A DNA stretch of 29,474 bases, from positions 1 to 29,474 of IMG/VR virus record IMGVR_UViG_3300035071_000003; one strand, 5' to 3'. Both the position numbers and the translations under genes were made by a program. The DNA comes from a virus. The notes under the pieces were generated by a model. That model did not search any database, was not told where the DNA came from, and saw only the letters and a program-made list of their open reading frames with translations. The first letter of the stretch is position 1; each line of letters opens with the position of its first letter. Of this stretch, positions 22,630 to 29,144 are shown piece after piece.

Positions 22630-23424
22630 TCACGCCATCTCTTCCTCTAGCGCGAGGGCTCCGGCGCCCATCTGCTTTGGCGCTTCCTCTCTCTCGCGGT
22701 TTCTGCCCGATGGTCGCATGTGGTTATCGATGGTGGGCATTAGGATATGCTCGATAGACCAGCCACGGCTGACGCGATTTCGCATCGTGCTGTAGTTAAC
22801 GCCTGTCTCTTCGGCCCACTGACGAAGCGTTTGGCTTCTTCCGTTGTGTTCGTATCGACGTGCTGAACGTTCCTTCCGCTGTCGAGGTTCTTTCTCGACC
22901 TTCTCGACCTTGACGCGAGGCTCTTTTCTGGTGCGAACAACTTGGCCGCGAATAGCTTCGTTCGAAAACGCTTGCTCGACGGTCCAACCTCTCATTAAGC
23001 GGTTTTGAAGCGTTCTCCGCTTAGTTCCGAGACGCAGCGACCATTCCGTCAATGAAAGGTTTTCGCCATTGAACATATAGAGCTTGCAACTTGGTGTGCT
23101 TACTTGGCGTTGTCGCGGTTCACGACACACTCGTGGTTTTCTGGGAACCGGTTTAAACTCAAAGGCTGTAATTTCGAGCAATTGTTTTTGACAAACTGGT
23201 TTCGTTTTAGTTCGCGTGACAGCCTTGGATATAGAGCGATGACTACCGGCGATGTTCGATATCGGATGGTGGTGCGTGCAATACGACGAACCTTCGGCGC
23301 GCTTATCAGAACAGAAGGCGAAGCTGTCTTCGTCGCCGATCGGATATTTGCATTGATCTCGACGAAGAGACCAGACAGCTTCAGCTATCGGATTATGATC
23401 GAAGAGGCGTTCAATTGGCGTCAT
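22630..23424 (-). CDS. GcrA-like Cys/His domain fused to two HTH-type repeats
   Basis: ATG 23424 overlaps the preceding stop (ATGA); 264 residues. Residues 25-53 (CKYPIGDEDSFAFC, then YCTHHH) copy the conserved C-terminal motif of GcrA, CRWPIGDP...FxFC...YCxxH, which lies in the sigma70-binding part of that alphaproteobacterial regulator. Residues ~116-153 and ~191-228 are two similar units, each N-G-x(4)-L-x2-W-x5-G followed by R-x3-R-GW-x-[VI]-E. These are the DNA-binding repeats seen in phage HNH/AP2-type proteins; a basic linker separates them. No HNH motif is present. It could be a DNA-binding regulator that contacts host RNA polymerase, or a derelict homing protein. Its place between tail and head genes is that of an inserted gene. 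Confidence 0.6.
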   Translation of the reverse strand: MTPIERLFDHNPIAEAVWSLRRDQCKYPIGDEDSFAFCSDKRAEGSSYCTHHHPISNIAGSHRSISKAVTRTKTKPVCQKQLLEITAFEFKPVPRKPRVCREPRQRQVSTPSCKLYMFNGENLSLTEWSLRLGTKRRTLQNRLMRGWTVEQAFSNEAIRGQVVRTRKEPRVKVEKVEKEPRQRKERSARRYEHNGRSQTLRQWAEETGVNYSTMRNRVSRGWSIEHILMPTIDNHMRPSGRNREREEAPKQMGAGALALEEEMA

Positions 23425-23792
23425 GTTAGGAGATTGAAAGATTGAGTGAAGGTCGCTTTGATCGAACGGTAATTCTGGCCCTGGTAGGTCGCGGCAAGGA
23501 ACGAAACCTCCCATTGCTCGCAAGTCCATTTATCGGGCGTGCTTTTGCCGGGCGCGGTCCAATAGAATGGCGTTATGCCGCCTTGCTGTTGGAGGAAGGC
23601 CTCGATTGAATTAGCTTGAGCCGGCGTCAGGACTTCCCACGTGAGCGAGAATTCGTTCCGGATATGGTTCACGCCCGCCGCTGTGCTTTGGGAATACCCG
23701 TCTCCGAATTCCGCCTTTAGGATAGAGACCTTGGGCTTGTTGGTTGCGCCGACGCTGGGTTGCATGGGCGGCGTGAAGGTCGCGAGCGTCAT
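23421..23792 (-). CDS. Minor tail protein (lambda gpM-like, Phage_min_tail)
   Basis: A protein of 123 residues: VGATNKPKVSILKAEFGDGY, SQSTAAGVNHIRNEFSLTWE, FLQQQGGITPFYWTAPG, then WTCEQWEVSF and SIKATFTQSF. This fits the lambda M family (PF05939), a distal tail component connecting tube and tip. It overlaps the HNH gene upstream and the GcrA-like gene downstream by four bases each. No L-, K-, I- or J-type partner is encoded on this strand. Confidence 0.85.
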   Translation of the reverse strand: MTLATFTPPMQPSVGATNKPKVSILKAEFGDGYSQSTAAGVNHIRNEFSLTWEVLTPAQANSIEAFLQQQGGITPFYWTAPGKSTPDKWTCEQWEVSFLAATYQGQNYRSIKATFTQSFNLLT

Positions 23793-24136
23793 GCGCCGGC
23801 CCTCCGCTCTTGGGATTGTGTCGGGCCGTCATGGCAGGGCTTGCACATGGGCTCCCAATTCGAGCGGTCCCAAAATGCCTTCATGTCGCCCTTGTGCGGG
23901 ATCCTGTGATTGACGATCGTGGCCGGGGCGCCACAGCGCACGCAATGCGGATGCTTCGCGAGGAAACCGGCGCGCGCCTCACGCCATTTGGAGTCATAGC
24001 CGCGTGCGCTGGCGCTCGGGCGTGTGCGATCGAATGCAGCCTTACGCTCGACGTCGCGCTTAATCTGGCAGGCGCATTTCACGCCCGAGGCGACAACGCG
24101 GCCACAAGCGCAGATGCGAGGCGCGCGGATAGGCAC
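23789..24136 (-). CDS. HNH endonuclease
   Basis: GTG 24136 overlaps the tail chaperone stop (TAGTG), giving 115 residues; the longer frame runs through that gene. Four N-terminal cysteines (RICACG, VKCACQ) may bind zinc, then ARGYDSKWREARAGFLAKHP. The HNH core is HCVRCGAPATIVNHRIPHKG, NWEPMCKPCHDG with zinc-type CxxC pairs and the catalytic His of NHRI. Such enzymes are either packaging-associated nucleases next to terminase genes or free homing endonucleases. Here it is far from the terminase genes and tightly coupled to tail genes. Confidence 0.88.
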   Translation of the reverse strand: MPIRAPRICACGRVVASGVKCACQIKRDVERKAAFDRTRPSASARGYDSKWREARAGFLAKHPHCVRCGAPATIVNHRIPHKGDMKAFWDRSNWEPMCKPCHDGPTQSQERRAGA

Positions 24137-24702
24137 TAGATAGCCCTCGCACGAAGGAACGCTGCGAAGGCCGCTTCCGACTGTGCGGGCGTCTTCTTCC
24201 CTTCGCCGGCGCCGAAGATGGCCTTGAGCATGTCCAGGCGGCCGGCATAGGCGGCTTTGATCTCCGCCGGAGTGGCGTTCCAGGCCTCTTCCGGCGACCA
24301 GCCCAGCCAACCCGTGGCGAGCTTGAAGAGCCGGGCGTGGTGCTCCGCGTAGCTTGTGCGATCGTCGGCGCTGGCGTCGCTCTCTTTGGCAAGCTCTTCT
24401 TCGTCGATATCGGCGAGGCGTAGAGTCAGTGCCATAAACGACTCAACAAGCCTACCGACCTTGTAGGCCATGGGCTTACTCGGGTCGCCTGCCAGGAAGT
24501 CGCCGAGAACACATGGCCATTCCGAGCATTCCTCGACCAGCGCCGACATGACGGTGATATTTTGCTCGGCGAGGGCCTTCAGGATTTTGTGGAAGCCGCC
24601 GAAGCGACTTTCCAGGCGCATGGCCGCGCGCAACGTCGGCCGGAGCGTGATGCGACGCTCGCCGTCAAAGGTGATGATCATTTCAGAGTCTGCAAGGCTC
24701 AT
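24136..24702 (-). CDS. Tail assembly chaperone (fused G/T-type)
   Basis: A protein of 188 residues. The N-terminal half (MIITFDGERRITLRPTLRAA, MRLESRFGGFHKILKAL) resembles GTA-gp10-type chaperones. The C-terminal half (FKLATGWLGWSPEEAWNATP, AEIKAAYAGRLDML) resembles the small rcc01693-like/DUF2376 chaperone that usually follows. Normally these are separate or joined by ribosomal frameshift; here one frame seems to cover both. It would hold the tape measure during tube assembly. It follows the tail tube and an inserted HNH/AP2 gene, with ATGA coupling to the latter. Confidence 0.7.
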   Translation of the reverse strand: MSLADSEMIITFDGERRITLRPTLRAAMRLESRFGGFHKILKALAEQNITVMSALVEECSEWPCVLGDFLAGDPSKPMAYKVGRLVESFMALTLRLADIDEEELAKESDASADDRTSYAEHHARLFKLATGWLGWSPEEAWNATPAEIKAAYAGRLDMLKAIFGAGEGKKTPAQSEAAFAAFLRARAI

Positions 24703-25184
24703 GCGGTCCTCGCAAATTCGCCGTGGTAACCAGCGGCGGCGATGGCATACATGTAGCCGGCGAGGGCTAGGTTATGGGCGCTGCCGAGAGTGATCTGTCG
24801 GCCGTCGACGCGAATGCGGACTTGGTAATTTCCGCTCGGAATCTGCGTCACGCCCTTTACTCCGAGCTTTCCGCGTGGGCGCTTGTTCATTTCGTTCTGA
24901 CTGCGCGTCGCGGGCCGGAGATTCTCCCATCGATCATTCAAGCGATCTAAGTCGCGGTGATCTACAAGATTCTTGGGCCACTCGCCGGTCATGTAGAGAT
25001 GCGCGAGAAGCGACGCTAAATAGTTCTTCCCGTCGACCATGATTACGCGGCGCCCATCCTTCTTTCGGATCGTGCCGGCGATATCGCCGACTTTGACGCG
25101 CTGAGCCGTCTTGACGCGCCGCGTAAAAACGCCCGTCTCGGGATCGTATGAGAGAACTTCGCGGAGTCGTTCGGCCGTGAGCAT
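24699..25184 (-). CDS. HNH/AP2 homing endonuclease
   Basis: A protein of 161 residues. N-terminal part MLTAERLREVLSYDPETGVF, HNH_3-type centre LVDHRDLDRLNDRWENLRPA followed by TRSQNE, and a C-terminal AP2-like DNA-binding part (GVKGVTQIPSGNYQVRIRVD, then TLGSAHNLALAGYMYAIAA). Phage genes of this layout are site-specific homing endonucleases that copy themselves into alleles. It lies between tail tube and tail chaperone and is coupled to the latter by ATGA. A shortened paralog survives at 21734-21808. Confidence 0.88.
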   Translation of the reverse strand: MLTAERLREVLSYDPETGVFTRRVKTAQRVKVGDIAGTIRKKDGRRVIMVDGKNYLASLLAHLYMTGEWPKNLVDHRDLDRLNDRWENLRPATRSQNEMNKRPRGKLGVKGVTQIPSGNYQVRIRVDGRQITLGSAHNLALAGYMYAIAAAGYHGEFARTA

Positions 25185-25242
25185 TTCGATTTTTTCCGTT
25201 TAATTGGACGCGCCATATATAGCGGCGCGTCCAGACCTCTCG

Positions 25243-25722
25243 TTATGCCGCCGCGCCCATAGTGACGCCGGTCGTAATGCCGATCTTCACCTTCAACTTC
25301 ACGACGTCCTTGGAAGATCCCGCCTCGAACTGTTTCGAAAGGACCGTGCCCTTCCAGAAGAATTGCGAGCCATGGTGCGGGCCATCGCCGGCCGTGAGGG
25401 CGTCATTCAGTTCGGTCTTGAAATTGAACGGCGCGCCGTTGTTTGCGTCAAAAGCAGCGATCAGCGCGGTCTGCCCGGCGTCGCTCGGATCGTAGGCCAT
25501 GACGAGCTCCACGTCGCCGGCGTCCCGAGCGCCCGCGACCTTCTGGACGCGGGAATCAGAGAGCGACGTAAACTTGATCTCTTCGGCTTCTTCGCCGAAC
25601 GCGCCGAAAGATTCGATTTCGCCTACCTGCTGATAGGTGTCCTCCTGATACGAAGCCAGGTCAGTCGCTGCGGCCGTGGTTCCGACATAGAACTTCGTGC
25701 CGGATGCGGTTTTGATGCTCAC
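25243..25722 (-). CDS. Major tail tube protein
   Basis: A protein of 159 residues: TASGTKFYVGTTAAATDLAS, YQEDTYQQVGEIESFGAFGE, then KVAGARDAGDVELVMAYDPS and DAGQTALIAAF. These are the hallmarks of siphovirus tail tube proteins of the lambda gpV/Phage_tail_3 type (VGEIESFG, D-x-G-x-x-x-L). It polymerises into the tube around the tape measure. It sits directly after the capsid gene, so the usual connector genes between capsid and tube have been moved elsewhere. Confidence 0.88.
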   Translation of the reverse strand: MSIKTASGTKFYVGTTAAATDLASYQEDTYQQVGEIESFGAFGEEAEEIKFTSLSDSRVQKVAGARDAGDVELVMAYDPSDAGQTALIAAFDANNGAPFNFKTELNDALTAGDGPHHGSQFFWKGTVLSKQFEAGSSKDVVKLKVKIGITTGVTMGAAA

Positions 25723-25788
25723 TGGTCTAATTCCTTCTCATGAGAGAGCCGGCGCCTATACGGGCGCCGGCGATGTTTTGGAGAGCGC

Positions 25789-26958
25789 TTACGCGGTCGT
25801 TTTGAGGTAGCGAACTGCTTCCGTCTTCGCGACGTCGCCGCCGACGCGACGGCGGGCATGGAAGCGAACCTTGCCGTTGGTGCGCTGGGTGAAGTCGTCA
25901 CGCATGATGCCGACGCTGATGCGGTCGACGATGCGGTAAGCCGCCTGCATATCGGCGAAGGCAACCGAGATGGTCGACGGCGCAACGTCGGGGGCGTCGG
26001 GAACCTCGATAACCGGGCGGCCCAAGAGAACGCCGCTGTTGCCCGGAACCAGGCCGTTCTCGCCCGTGCCCGGAGCCCACAGGAACTCGCCCGTGGTCGA
26101 CTTGAAGGCTCGAATCTTGCCGATCGTCGAGCGGTTCATGAGCCACACGGCGTTGGCCGCATAGAAGCTCGGAAGCGCGTGATAGAGCTTGATCAGGTCT
26201 TCCGGGGAGATCGTCGCGCCGAAGGCGTCGACGATCGAACCAACGGCCGGCGAGTGAAGGAAGCCCGTCGGCTTGCCGTTGCCGTCGCCGTTGACGAAAG
26301 CGGCGCCCTCAGCGCGACCGAACTCTTCGGCGATGTCGCGCATAAGTTCTTGCTCGAGATTGAACTGGGAGTCCTCGAGCAACTGGAGCGACACGTCGAC
26401 GAAGGTCGCATACTCGTAAGCCGTGAAGGCCTGCGAGTCGTAAGTGGGCGCCGACTCGGTGCGATTTCCCGTCTCGGAAACCCACGCGCCGGACAGGTTG
26501 GCCGTGCGCTTCGGCAGGTCGACAGTGCCGACGCCAATCTGGGTTACGCGCGCGACGCTGCGGATGGGCGAATAAAGGACGAGGTTCTTCTGGAGCTCGT
26601 TCAAGAGAACCGGCGGAACCAGATAGGCGCCGTTGGCCGCGACGGAGAGAGCCTTCGTGTCGACGGCGCCCGTGCGGGCATAGTCGACGAACGCCTTGCG
26701 TTCGATTTCCGCGGCGTCTTCCTTCTTCGTGACGATAGCCGGCGCGCCCGGACGATTCAGGCGGGCTTCGATCTTGTCCAGGCGCGAGCCCAACGCGTCG
26801 CTGTTGTCGTTTTCGAACTTCTTTTCGATCGCCGCAAAGCGCTCGTTGACGGTCGCCGTAAAATCTTCGATCGCCTTCGTCACAATGTCGGCGGCGTCGT
26901 TGTCTTCGCCGCTTTTCAGTTCGATCGGCGCGAGCGCCGCATTCGTCATCTTTACCAT
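25789..26958 (-). CDS. Major capsid protein (HK97 fold)
   Basis: A protein of 389 residues with AAGGA before the start. An N-terminal scaffolding-like delta domain (charged coiled-coil, residues ~1-105) is followed by the HK97 capsid fold: VAANGAYLVPPVLLNELQKN, ARVTQIGVGTVDLPKRTANL, AAFVNGDGNGKPTGFLHSPA, AVWLMNRSTIGKIRAFKSTT and GRPVIEVPDAPDV. The delta domain is presumably removed by the protease encoded just upstream in transcription. A long open frame also runs antisense through this gene, which I treat as an artefact of GC-rich codons. Confidence 0.95.
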   Translation of the reverse strand: MVKMTNAALAPIELKSGEDNDAADIVTKAIEDFTATVNERFAAIEKKFENDNSDALGSRLDKIEARLNRPGAPAIVTKKEDAAEIERKAFVDYARTGAVDTKALSVAANGAYLVPPVLLNELQKNLVLYSPIRSVARVTQIGVGTVDLPKRTANLSGAWVSETGNRTESAPTYDSQAFTAYEYATFVDVSLQLLEDSQFNLEQELMRDIAEEFGRAEGAAFVNGDGNGKPTGFLHSPAVGSIVDAFGATISPEDLIKLYHALPSFYAANAVWLMNRSTIGKIRAFKSTTGEFLWAPGTGENGLVPGNSGVLLGRPVIEVPDAPDVAPSTISVAFADMQAAYRIVDRISVGIMRDDFTQRTNGKVRFHARRRVGGDVAKTEAVRYLKTTA

Positions 26959-26970
26959 TTGCTAACGTCC

Positions 26971-27474
26971 TTACTTGTTGAGAGCCGACGCGGCTCGATT
27001 CAGGGCCTCGACGATCTTGAGCGCCGTCGAGGCGTCTTTCGCGCTCGTAACCCGCGCGCCGGGATGGGCTGGAATAGTGACCAGGGAGCACTCGACTAAT
27101 TCGAGTGCGCTGATGGTGCGCCCGCCGCCCTTGCGCGGCGTCGCGCTCTTGGTCCGGAAGCCGATCGAAAGCCCAGTGACAGCGCCGGCTTTCACCAGCG
27201 CGCGGACTTCACGGGCGCGCTCAACATCGTCGACCAGAAGCCGGCCCTTCAGCGTGAGCCCGGCTCCGGTAGTGACGATATCCGTCCAAACGCCAACGGG
27301 TTGAGCCGGGTCATGAGCAAACAACAGCGGCAACGGCGCGCGGGCGTTTTGGAAGGCCTTGGGCTCAATCACGTCCCCAACGCGATCGGGCGTGCCATAA
27401 GGCCAAGCAATACCGGTGATATCGCCAGCGTCAGAGACGGATATGTTAGCCTTGATCTCGATCCGGTTAGACAT
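26971..27474 (-). CDS. HK97 family prohead protease
   Basis: ATG 27474 (MSNRIEIKANISVSDAGDIT) is chosen for its slight overlap with the preceding gene; 167 residues. GIAWPYGTPDRVGDVIEPKA, PLPLLFAHDPAQPVGVWTDI with the catalytic His, and LSIGFRTKSAT followed by ALELVECSLVTIPAHPGARV with the catalytic Ser are the standard U35/HK97 protease motifs. It matures the prohead by cutting the capsid delta domain and itself. It lies 13 bases before the capsid gene. Confidence 0.93.
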   Translation of the reverse strand: MSNRIEIKANISVSDAGDITGIAWPYGTPDRVGDVIEPKAFQNARAPLPLLFAHDPAQPVGVWTDIVTTGAGLTLKGRLLVDDVERAREVRALVKAGAVTGLSIGFRTKSATPRKGGGRTISALELVECSLVTIPAHPGARVTSAKDASTALKIVEALNRAASALNK

Positions 27475-27808
27475 TGGCGCCCTCGCCTTCCGTTTGCTCC
27501 CGGTCGTCTGTGCCAAACCACGTCGCTTCTAGAATTGAGACGGCGAGCGGATAGACGCGGGCAAGCGGCGCGTCGGTCGCATAGACCGCGACAAGGTTTG
27601 CCGCTTCCTGCGGATCGGCGCCGCCGCCGATCAGACCCAAGCGGATCGTCTCGCAAATGTCCTTATGGCTGAAGTCGCCGGCGAAGAGGCGCTTGCAGAG
27701 AGAGCCGATTCCGACTTCCGTAAGACGTTCAAGCTCGACGATCAGCTTGGGCGTCATTCGGAAGTCGCGCTCGGCGTGGCCAAAGAAGGCGCGATAGGTT
27801 GTGCTCAT
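27467..27808 (-). CDS. GTA-gp10-type protein (tail assembly chaperone family)
   Basis: ATG 27808 overlaps the portal stop (ATGA); 113 residues. Sequence RAFFGHAERDFRMTPKLIVE, LERLTEVGIGSLCKRLFAGD, ICETIRLGLIGGGADPQEAA and ARVYPLAVSILEATWFG fits the GTA gp10 family (PF11836), assigned to tail assembly chaperones. Its position between portal and protease is abnormal, since this gene normally follows the tail tube. With the 24136-24702 protein, the operon has two chaperone-like genes. Confidence 0.75.
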   Translation of the reverse strand: MSTTYRAFFGHAERDFRMTPKLIVELERLTEVGIGSLCKRLFAGDFSHKDICETIRLGLIGGGADPQEAANLVAVYATDAPLARVYPLAVSILEATWFGTDDREQTEGEGANV

Positions 27809-29064
27809 TGTGCGGTCTGTTGAGGCTGGGCGCTGGCGCGCGAGGTGTAGGGGTTGTCCAGCTTGTCGCCGTCGGCGTGGGCCGGGAGGGACTCGAATGC
27901 GCACGCTTCGTTGGCCGTCATGACGCCGGCCGCGCGCATCTTCGCGATGAATTCGCCACGGGCCGCCGAGTCGCCGCGCAACAGGTCGGACGTGTCGAAA
28001 AGGATTGAGTGCGTTTTACGCTCTTCGGAAGAGAGCATGACGCGCCGGTAAGCGGCCTCGAAACCGCGTAGCCAAGGCGCCAGGGTGTAGGTCAGGAACT
28101 GGCGGTTATACTCTTCCGAATTCGACCATGTGGCGCGCGAGGCGTCGCCGATCATGACCGGTGAGACGCCAAAGGCGCGGGCAATCTCGAAGATGGCGAA
28201 CTGGCGCATTTCGAGGAATTGCGCGTCGACCGAAGTAAGGGCGGTTTGGGTAAATTTCGCACCCTGTTCCAAGATAGCCGTCTTACCGCTCCCGGCGCCG
28301 GCGTGGGCCGCATTCCAAGAGTCACGCATGCGCGCGATGGCGTCGGATTTCAGACTGCCTTCGAAGCTAAGAATGCCAGACGGGCGGGCGCCGTTGCCGA
28401 AGAGCCGGGAGGCGTATTGCTCAAGCGCAAGGGCGAGGCCGATCGCCTCGCGCGCGTGGACGATCGGCGCAACGCCGATAATGCCGTTGATGGAGAGCGG
28501 CGAGGTGACGTGGATAATGTCGCGCCAAGAGTAGTCGCGGGGCTCGGCGCCGGAGGCCGGTATTGCCTGCGCAACATCGCCGAGCGTCGAGGCGCCAGGC
28601 GCGGGATTCCAGCGATAGAGCGGCTCCTGTGTCGCCGGGTCGTAAAGGACGATGACGCTGCCCGGCATGAGCCGGATAAGCTCGAAGGCCTCGCCGCTGG
28701 GGAGGCGGTTAGCCAGAGCGAAGCCGTCGCCGTGCAACATGGCGTCGATGGCAAGCTGTGTGCGGAGCGCGCTGGAGCTTGTCCAATCATTCGCCGCGTC
28801 GCCGATAATCTCGAAAGCCGGATGATCGGTTGCCGGAACATGCCCCTGCCCTTCGTCCTTATAGAGCGTGAGCGGAAGCGTTCCGATTGCGCCGGAGATC
28901 AGCGACACGGCGTTGCTTACAGCCGGAACCGTTAGGGCCGTCTCGGGCGAGACAGAGACGCCTGAGAGCGTCGGCGCCGCTAGGAGATCGGCGGGCCAAA
29001 CGTCGGGCGTGAGGGCCTTCTCTTCATACTGGGCGCTTGAACGCCTGCGCCTACGTCTGCTCAT
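27805..29064 (-). CDS. HK97 family portal protein
   Basis: The ATG at 29064 (MSRRRRRRSS) gives 419 residues; a TTG five codons upstream is possible but has no better site. Features: VPAVSNAVSLISGAIGTLPL, LTLYKD, TQLAIDAMLHGDGFALANRL, a DIIHVTSPLSINGIIGVAPI segment and FAIFEIARAFGVSPVMIGDA with SNSEEYNRQFLTYTLAPWLR. These are the ordered landmarks of Phage_portal (HK97 gp3 type). It forms the dodecameric DNA gate of the head and nucleates assembly. It is the first gene of the leftward operon, 32 bases after a promoter -10 box. Confidence 0.95.
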   Translation of the reverse strand: MSRRRRRRSSAQYEEKALTPDVWPADLLAAPTLSGVSVSPETALTVPAVSNAVSLISGAIGTLPLTLYKDEGQGHVPATDHPAFEIIGDAANDWTSSSALRTQLAIDAMLHGDGFALANRLPSGEAFELIRLMPGSVIVLYDPATQEPLYRWNPAPGASTLGDVAQAIPASGAEPRDYSWRDIIHVTSPLSINGIIGVAPIVHAREAIGLALALEQYASRLFGNGARPSGILSFEGSLKSDAIARMRDSWNAAHAGAGSGKTAILEQGAKFTQTALTSVDAQFLEMRQFAIFEIARAFGVSPVMIGDASRATWSNSEEYNRQFLTYTLAPWLRGFEAAYRRVMLSSEERKTHSILFDTSDLLRGDSAARGEFIAKMRAAGVMTANEACAFESLPAHADGDKLDNPYTSRASAQPQQTAQ

Positions 29065-29095
29065 AAAGAATTCTACCAAGGTTCAGCTTGGCATT

Positions 29096-29144
29096 ATTGT
29101 AGCAATACATTCCTATATAGCAAGGATATGTTTCCTATGTATTG
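29096..29144 (-). promoter_or_regulatory. Promoter of the leftward head operon with inverted repeat
   Basis: Minus strand TTGCTA (29118-29123) and an extended -10 TGCTACAAT (TACAAT 29096-29101), 16 bp apart. CAATACAT (29103-29110) and ATGTATTG (29137-29144) form an 8-bp inverted repeat around the -35. ATAGGAA occurs twice (29110-29116 and 29132-29138, minus strand). A regulated late promoter is likely. Confidence 0.6.

Noticed and set aside
25858-27099. 413-codon open frame antisense to the capsid and protease genes
   Set aside because: Its sequence is Arg/Val/Asp-rich and mirrors the coding bias of the HK97 capsid gene on the other strand; no ribosome site or domain.
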